The notes beneath the pieces are model-generated. The model did not search any database, had not been told where the DNA came from, and was given only the letters and a program-made list of their open reading frames with translations. Both the position numbers and the translations under genes were made by a program. A DNA stretch of 64,000 nt, taken from NCBI RefSeq assembly GCF_030035675.1, contig NC_084489.1, positions 80,776,270 to 80,840,269 on the forward strand, in the 5' to 3' direction. Below, in pieces: positions 59,130-64,000 of the stretch. Within the stretch, counting starts at the first letter, position 1. Each line of letters opens with the position of its first letter. The DNA is from Rhineura floridana. Taxonomy: Eukaryota > Chordata > Lepidosauria > Squamata > Rhineuridae.

Positions 59130-61012
59130 GCATAATCATGCCTACCAGGGATGGAGCTGGTGGTGAAGAAGTCATACTTCACCATCGTTGCATCCACAAT
59201 GAATTGTCTGGCAGAGCTATTTCAAGTACTAAATGGGCTGGCTAAGTCCAGCCTAGCAACAGAAACATTGTACCACGCTAAGGACTGCTGTGACAAATTT
59301 GCTGATCAGTTTGAGGGCAAAATCGTTCATATAACTTAGAATTAGATATTACAGTTGAGGCTAATCCTAAAGAGGTCTAAGTGAATCTGGCGAGATCAGT
59401 TCGTACTGAACCCCGAGGATGTGGACACTACATGACATTTGCAGGGGCTCAGCCAATCTCGTGTCTTCTTGACCTTTGCCTGTCCTGATTTGGCAAGCTG
59501 GTCCAGATGGATTGACTGGGTGGGTCCAGGGTGTGATTAACGCCTCTTTATGATGCCAGACATCTTTAAAGAGGTGGAGGTGTGACCCCTTCTAAAGATG
59601 CCCTCCCTGGATCCAGACAACTGCTACCCAGTCACTAATATCCCATCTTGGGGAATGGTGATCGAGAGGGAGGTGCCTGGGCCACTGCAAGTGCACCTGG
59701 ATGAAGCACATTATCTTTCAGCCCTGGTTTTGGCATGGAAACAGCCTAGGTTACCTTGATTAATGGCCTTTATTGGGAGAGAGATAAGGGGGGGAGAAAG
59801 TGTTACTTTGTTGATTCTCCTTGACCTCTTGGTGGCTTTTAATACCATGGACCACAGTATCTTCGGTCAGAGCATTATGTTGCAGTAGTTCCACTCCCAC
59901 TTATGGGTTTGCTAGGAAAGAGTAGCACTGGGAGATTTCTGTTTGGATCTCAAGGATCTGTGCTGTGGAGTCTCACAGGGTTCTATCTTGTCTCCCATGC
60001 TATTTAATACCTATATGAAATTGCTGGGAGGCGTCATGCAGGGATGGAGTGCAGTGTCACCAGTAGGCTGATGATAACAAGGCCTATATCTCCATTTCTG
60101 AATCTGGAGATGTGCTGGACCGATGCCTGGAGTTGGTGATGGGCTGCATGAAAGCCAGTAAACTACAGTTGATCCTGTTAAGAGGGAGATACTGTGGATA
60201 AGCAGTTCTTGTATCTAGGAATCAGGGAGATGGCCTGATTTGGATGAGATGCTTGCCCTGAAAGAACAGGCACATCGCTTGACCCAATGCTGTCGTTGCA
60301 GGCACAGGTAGTTTCAGAGGCAAGGAGTGTCTATAGCTGGTTTGCCAGCAATGACAGCAATGGACTGAGATAACATAGCTAACATCAATAACCCATGTAG
60401 CTGCCCTCAAAAATGATCTGGACACTGCAGCTAGTGCAGAATGTGGCTGCCTCATTGTTAAGTGGGGTTGCCAGAGGGAAACATACGACACTGATCATGA
60501 AGGCATTGCACTGGCTGCCCATGTGCTGCTGGACCTGATTCAAGGTGCTGATAATGGCCATAAGGCTATAGGTTGCTTGGGGCCCAAGTATCTGCAGCAG
60601 TGCCTCCTTCAATACTAGCCAACATAATCCCTAAGATCAGCATGCATGTGTGTATGAACAAAGGTTCACAGTGCAGTGACATGTGTGACAAGGCCTTCTC
60701 CATGGTGGCACTCCATCTCCCCTTCGAGATACCTCTGAGCTCCTCGCTTTGTGCATTTAGACATCAGCTGAAAACGTTTTGGTTTACCCTGGCTTTTACA
60801 AATTAAGTCAGGTTGTTTAATACTGAACAGCTGGTTGGTTTATGTGTCTGTGTGTTCTGATTTTCTGGATATTCATAGTTCTATTTGGTTATTTGTTATG
60901 TTTCTTTATGAGATGCATTTTGCTACTTTATTCTTCATTATACATTGCCCTTGGGCTCCCTTGGGAGGAAGGGCAATTCACAAATGCAATGAATAAACAG
61001 ATAAAATAATTT
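59130..61012 (+). repeat. Long, old L2-like LINE
   Basis: About 1.9 kb of decayed ORF2 and 3' UTR. Visible pieces: KKSYFTIVASTMNCLAELFQ near 59157, a reverse-transcriptase core piece LLILLDLLVAFNTMDHSIF at about 59811-59866, a C-terminal region (CDKAFSMVALHLPFEIPLSS, RHQLKTFWFTLAFTN) at 60685-60803, and the 3' end CTTGGGCTCCCTTGGGAGGA near 60951 with a short A-rich tail. Many stops and frame changes. The longest LINE copy here. Confidence 0.88.
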
Positions 61013-61074
61013 AGATGCGACAGAGGCAGCCTCGTTTCATTTACTCATGTGTCTACATCATTCATGATTAAAAC

Positions 61075-61230
61075 ATGGGGAAGGGGCACAGCTCAGAGGT
61101 AGAGCACCAAAGCCCCCAAGTTCAATTCTAGGCATCGCCAGCCAAGAGGCTCAGATAGCAGGCGGTGGGAAAGAGCCTGCTCTGCCTGGGACCCCAGAGA
61201 CCCCCTGCCAGCCACAGCATACGGCAGTGT
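61075..61230 (+). repeat. tRNA-derived SINE
   Basis: Head GGGCACAGCTCAGAGGTAGA, B-box AAGTTCAATTCTAGGCATCG and body CAGGCGGTGGGAAAGAGCCT, CCAGAGACCCCCTGCCAGCC. Confidence 0.88.
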
Positions 61231-61353
61231 CCAGTGCCTATTTCTCACAGCAATGGGTGTGCACAGATTAGAGGAGCTGAACCCCGCCACATCTAGGGAT
61301 GGGGGAGAAATTTGATTCAGTTCACATTTAAAGGTAAACCTACCTAATTCACA

Positions 61354-61744
61354 TGTGCTGATAGAGCACAGTGGGGAGGACAGCCTGGCCGGGAGTCCAG
61401 AGTCTGTGAGCTCAAATCCCTGCTTGTGTCTCCTGAGTGTCAAGGGCCAGCTAAAGATCACCCACAGTGGGTGGCTCAGGGGTTTATGTGCCCTGCCACC
61501 TGTGCAGACGTGGGCAAGCTGCATAGTCCCAAGGAGCTCAGTTGCCCCCCAGCTGGCAGTTGCGGACAAGGAAGGGGCTGGCTTGTGCAGCTGTGGCAAG
61601 CTGAGCAGGCCTTACCCATCTGGGGAGGACTAGCCTCAGAGGGAGGCAATGGTAAACCCCCTCTGAATACCGCTTACCATGAAAACCCTATCGTAGGGTC
61701 GCCATAAGTCGGGATCGGCTTGAAGGCAGTCCATTTCCATTTAA
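61354..61744 (+). repeat. Long variant of the tRNA-headed squamate SINE
   Basis: Bounded by the 10-bp duplication CTAATTCACA (61344-61353 and 61745-61754). The left part has a tRNA-like head (GAGCACAGTGGGGAGGACAG, GTGAGCTCAAATCCCTGC). The right part has the shared tail CCTCAGAGGGAGGCAATGGT, AAACCCCCTCTGAATACCGC and CGGCTTGAAGGCAGTCCATT. A middle section of about 200 bp replaces the usual GTGACCTTGGGCCAGTCACT body, making it 391 bp against roughly 225 for the others. Confidence 0.85.
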
Positions 61745-62040
61745 CTAATTCACATTTTCCAAAACAATGCATGAACCGAAGCACAACCATCCTTCAAAAT
61801 TCCTACTTCTCTAACTGTTGCAATGCAGTTTTCCAGCCAGGAAATGTGAACAAGAATGCATATACCAGGGTAAATTGTGCCTACATTTAAACAATTTACA
61901 TAGGACTCACCCTATACCTGCAACTGTAATTTGTTTTAACTGTTCTTAATACTGAATTTTAAACTGTTGTAACCCGCCCTGGGATCTGCTGGTAAAGAGC
62001 GGGTAATAAACATAACAACAACAATGCATAAAGAATGCAT

Positions 62041-62215
62041 GCATCGGCTCAGGGTATGGTCTGAACAGGCACATGAGGCCACCACCTTGCTGAAGCTAAG
62101 CAGGTCTGGGCCTGGTCACTGCCTGGATGGGAGACTGTCTGGGAACCCCATGTATGCCTCCTTGAGTTCCTTGATAAACAAAACGTGGGATATGAATGTA
62201 AAAAAGTAAATAAAA
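62041..62215 (+). repeat. 5S rRNA-derived SINE
   Basis: ACCTTGCTGAAGCTAAGCAG, GGCCTGGTCACTGCCTGGAT, GGGAGACTGTCTGGGAACCC and the tail CCTTGAGTTCCTTGATAAAC, GTGGGATATGAATGTAAAAA. The tail is homologous to that at 9266-9425. Confidence 0.9.
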
Positions 62216-62420
62216 TAATATACAAAAAATCATTATAGTAAGGAAAGTTGTTTTGCAAAAACATGTATATTAGGCAAGATTGCCTAGAAAAATGTATATA
62301 TAAGGGGAAATTCACACTAAAATGCTGATGAATTTCCATGAGGACTTTCCTTAACTTGATGCGGAAATGTGCAGAACTGAACTTAGGGCTGGAAAAAGGA
62401 GAAACGGAAAGAGCCCCAAA

Positions 62421-63067
62421 GTGGACAGGCTTGCCCCATCCCTACCCCCACCATCAATTCCCATGGCCCTGTTTCAAGCACTTGTCTCTCCAGCCTGGCT
62501 CACTCCCACTGCCAGAGCCAGGCAAGGCATAAAAGTGCCCCAAGTGGAAGGAGTGCAGGAGGGGGTGAGGATTCAGCCACCCGCCCCCATCCACTCCCTC
62601 TTTCCTGCAAAAAGTACCCCCCTGCACCCCATTTTAGATGTGAACTGGGTAGACACCTGAATGATAAACACAGCTGCCCCTGTCACTTCTGCTTCTGAAA
62701 CAAACATTAGAGGGATTTGTACTCCAGCAAGCAAGCAAACAAAACAATGTCCTGGAGAGCTTTGCACATGGGAATTCCCTTGCCGCCAAGCTACAAGAGG
62801 CCTGGGAGATGTGACTGGATCTGCTGACATTCTGAATGTTAAGTTAAAGGCAGCCGGGGTGTTGGGTCTGATTCTGATCACAGCAGTGAGTCTGGTGAGG
62901 GTTTTTCCAACCTCTTCTCCTTGCTCCATTTCCCCCAGACTAAATCACCTCCAAAGCAGATGTTTGTCCTACTGGGAAATATGAACCACTTGTGGCTCAT
63001 GTAGCCTGGCCCTTAGCCCCATGGCCTTCAATTTTTATTTTTACTTTCAAAGACTGCTTCCCACACA
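62421..63067. other. No gene seen
   Basis: Overlapping short frames on both strands without domain content. No repeat recognised. Confidence 0.4.
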
Positions 63068-63170
63068 ATGGCAGCGGGTGGCTCCATGCCAGTGAGGCAG
63101 TGGAATCTGCTCCAGGTTTCAGTCTGGCCTTTCAAGGAGCAGGCCAAGCTGCTGAAGCACCTTAATATTC
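63068..63170. repeat. Palindromic MITE (family C), left half
   Basis: GGCAGCGGGTGGCTCCATGC, GGCAGTGGAATCTGCTCCAG and CTTTCAAGGAGCAGGCCAAG. Confidence 0.68.
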
Positions 63171-63231
63171 CCATATTAAATTGTCAAACATCTGTCACAT
63201 AACCGCTTTGCATTGTAGGTGCATTTTATGG

Positions 63232-63463
63232 CAGGGGTGGGGAACCTGTGGCGAGCTTGGAAAAGTTACTTTTTTGAACTACAACTCCCATCAGCCCAAT
63301 CCAGTTGCCATGCTGGCTGGGGCTGATGGGAGTTGTAGTTCAAAAAAGTAACTTTTCCAAGCTCTGAGCTCCCATAATTCCTGACCGCTGACCATGCTAG
63401 GTGAGGCTGTTGAGAGTGAGAGGACAACAGCTGGAGGGCCACAGGTTTTCCATCCCTGTTCTA
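63232..63463. repeat. Family A MITE with a young family B MITE inserted in it
   Basis: Outer family A ends GCAGGGGTGGGGAACCTGTG and GGCCACAGGTTTTCCATCCC. From 63252 to 63366 it is interrupted by an almost perfect family B hairpin (GAGCTTGGAAAAGTTACTTT to CTTTTCCAAGCTCTG). Family B is therefore the younger of the two. Confidence 0.88.
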
Positions 63464-64000
63464 TGGCCACCTTGGGGCCCAGCGAGGCCTGTTAGGCCTC
63501 ACTGTTGCCTACCACCACCAGGAACTGAGAGTGACCCTCAAGCACCCTGAACACTCCCTTGCATTTTTCAGGGGAAGACTGACAATGGGTGAGCGAGCTG
63601 TCTCCCAGGGAATATGGCTCCCCCATTACTGATCTCATCGATGAGCTTGCCCCCTAATAATCTTCCAAGGAATTGCAGGGTCTCCAAGGACCCTCCTGAA
63701 AAATGGCTGAATCGTTTTGATAAGTCAGCAACAAGCTTCTGAATTACACAGAACTTTTTTCCCTGTGCAAATGTTGGGCTCTGTCTTCCTTCGGGACTAA
63801 CAATACAGCTACTCTTGTAACGTAAACCCTGAAATGCATCACAGGCGCGGCTGTCCTCCTGAAATAGATTTACACCACACCAGGTGTCTATTCTGTGGAT
63901 TAGGCAGGGAAGGGCTGTATTTGCTGACACCTCTTTGCAGGGCTGGACATAGCCCATAGGTTGAGACAAGTTGACTCAATTATCTGCTGTTGATTTTGAA
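63464..64000. other. No gene recognised
   Basis: A 133-codon open frame on the minus strand (63969-63568) covers most of this stretch. It begins MSQPMGYVQPCKEVSAN and has no domain I recognise. Its coding status is unknown. Confidence 0.35.

Larger units (their letters stand above)
61290..62420 (-). repeat. Family D AT-rich repeat carrying three nested insertions
   Basis: Pieces at 61290-61353, 61745-61890, 62014-62040 and 62216-62420 together follow the reversed family order (CATCCTTCAAAATTCCTACT, TTGCAATGCAGTTTTCCAGC, ATGCTGATGAATTTCCATGA). They are separated by a long SINE (61354-61744), an L2 tail (61891-62013) and a 5S-derived SINE (62041-62215). Confidence 0.75.

Noticed and set aside
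61093-61599. 168-codon minus-strand open frame
   Set aside because: It runs antisense across a tRNA SINE, a family D repeat and a long SINE, so it is a by-product of GC-rich repeats.

Overview
The window looks like nuclear DNA of a squamate reptile (lizard or snake; species not determinable). It is intron-rich vertebrate sequence. Its repeats are those typical of squamates: a BovB (RTE) LINE, tRNA-headed SINEs that share a block with the BovB 5' region, 5S-rRNA-derived SINEs, CR1 and L2 LINE remnants, and many short palindromic hAT-like MITEs that contain the motif ACTACAACTCCCATCA.

One protein-coding gene is visible: the 3' half of a voltage-gated sodium channel alpha subunit on the minus strand. 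Its C-terminus, with the [11 protein letters not shown] motif and a terminal ESIV, identifies it as the cardiac-type gene SCN5A (Nav1.5). Read from high to low coordinates, the exons encode: domain III S3-S4 (present twice, 56823-56945 and 55851-55973), domain III S5 and pore turret (41683-41964), domain III selectivity filter (31871-31924), domain III S6 (30323-30460), the IFM inactivation linker (27545-27649), domain IV S1-S3 (26371-26641), and domain IV S4 to the stop (23843-25068). Exon lengths (123, 282, 54, 138, 105, 271 bp) match my recollection of human exons 22-27. The 3' UTR probably ends near 22885. Exons 1-21 are not in the window.

The most interesting finding is a second, intact 123-bp domain III S3-S4 exon 849 bp upstream of the canonical one. 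It has the same phase, usable splice sites, and an S4 conserved at the protein level although most of its synonymous positions differ. This looks like an old mutually exclusive exon pair. The intron before the IFM exon begins AT and ends AC, the known non-canonical sodium-channel intron.

Positions 1-22884 are intergenic and 56946-64000 is intron or upstream sequence. Both are dominated by nested repeats, including two solo LTRs with target-site duplications, foldback elements, a nearly identical (young) hAT MITE family and an unclassified AT-rich repeat in at least six places. Repeat boundaries are by eye and accurate to roughly 10-30 bp unless a target-site duplication is given.
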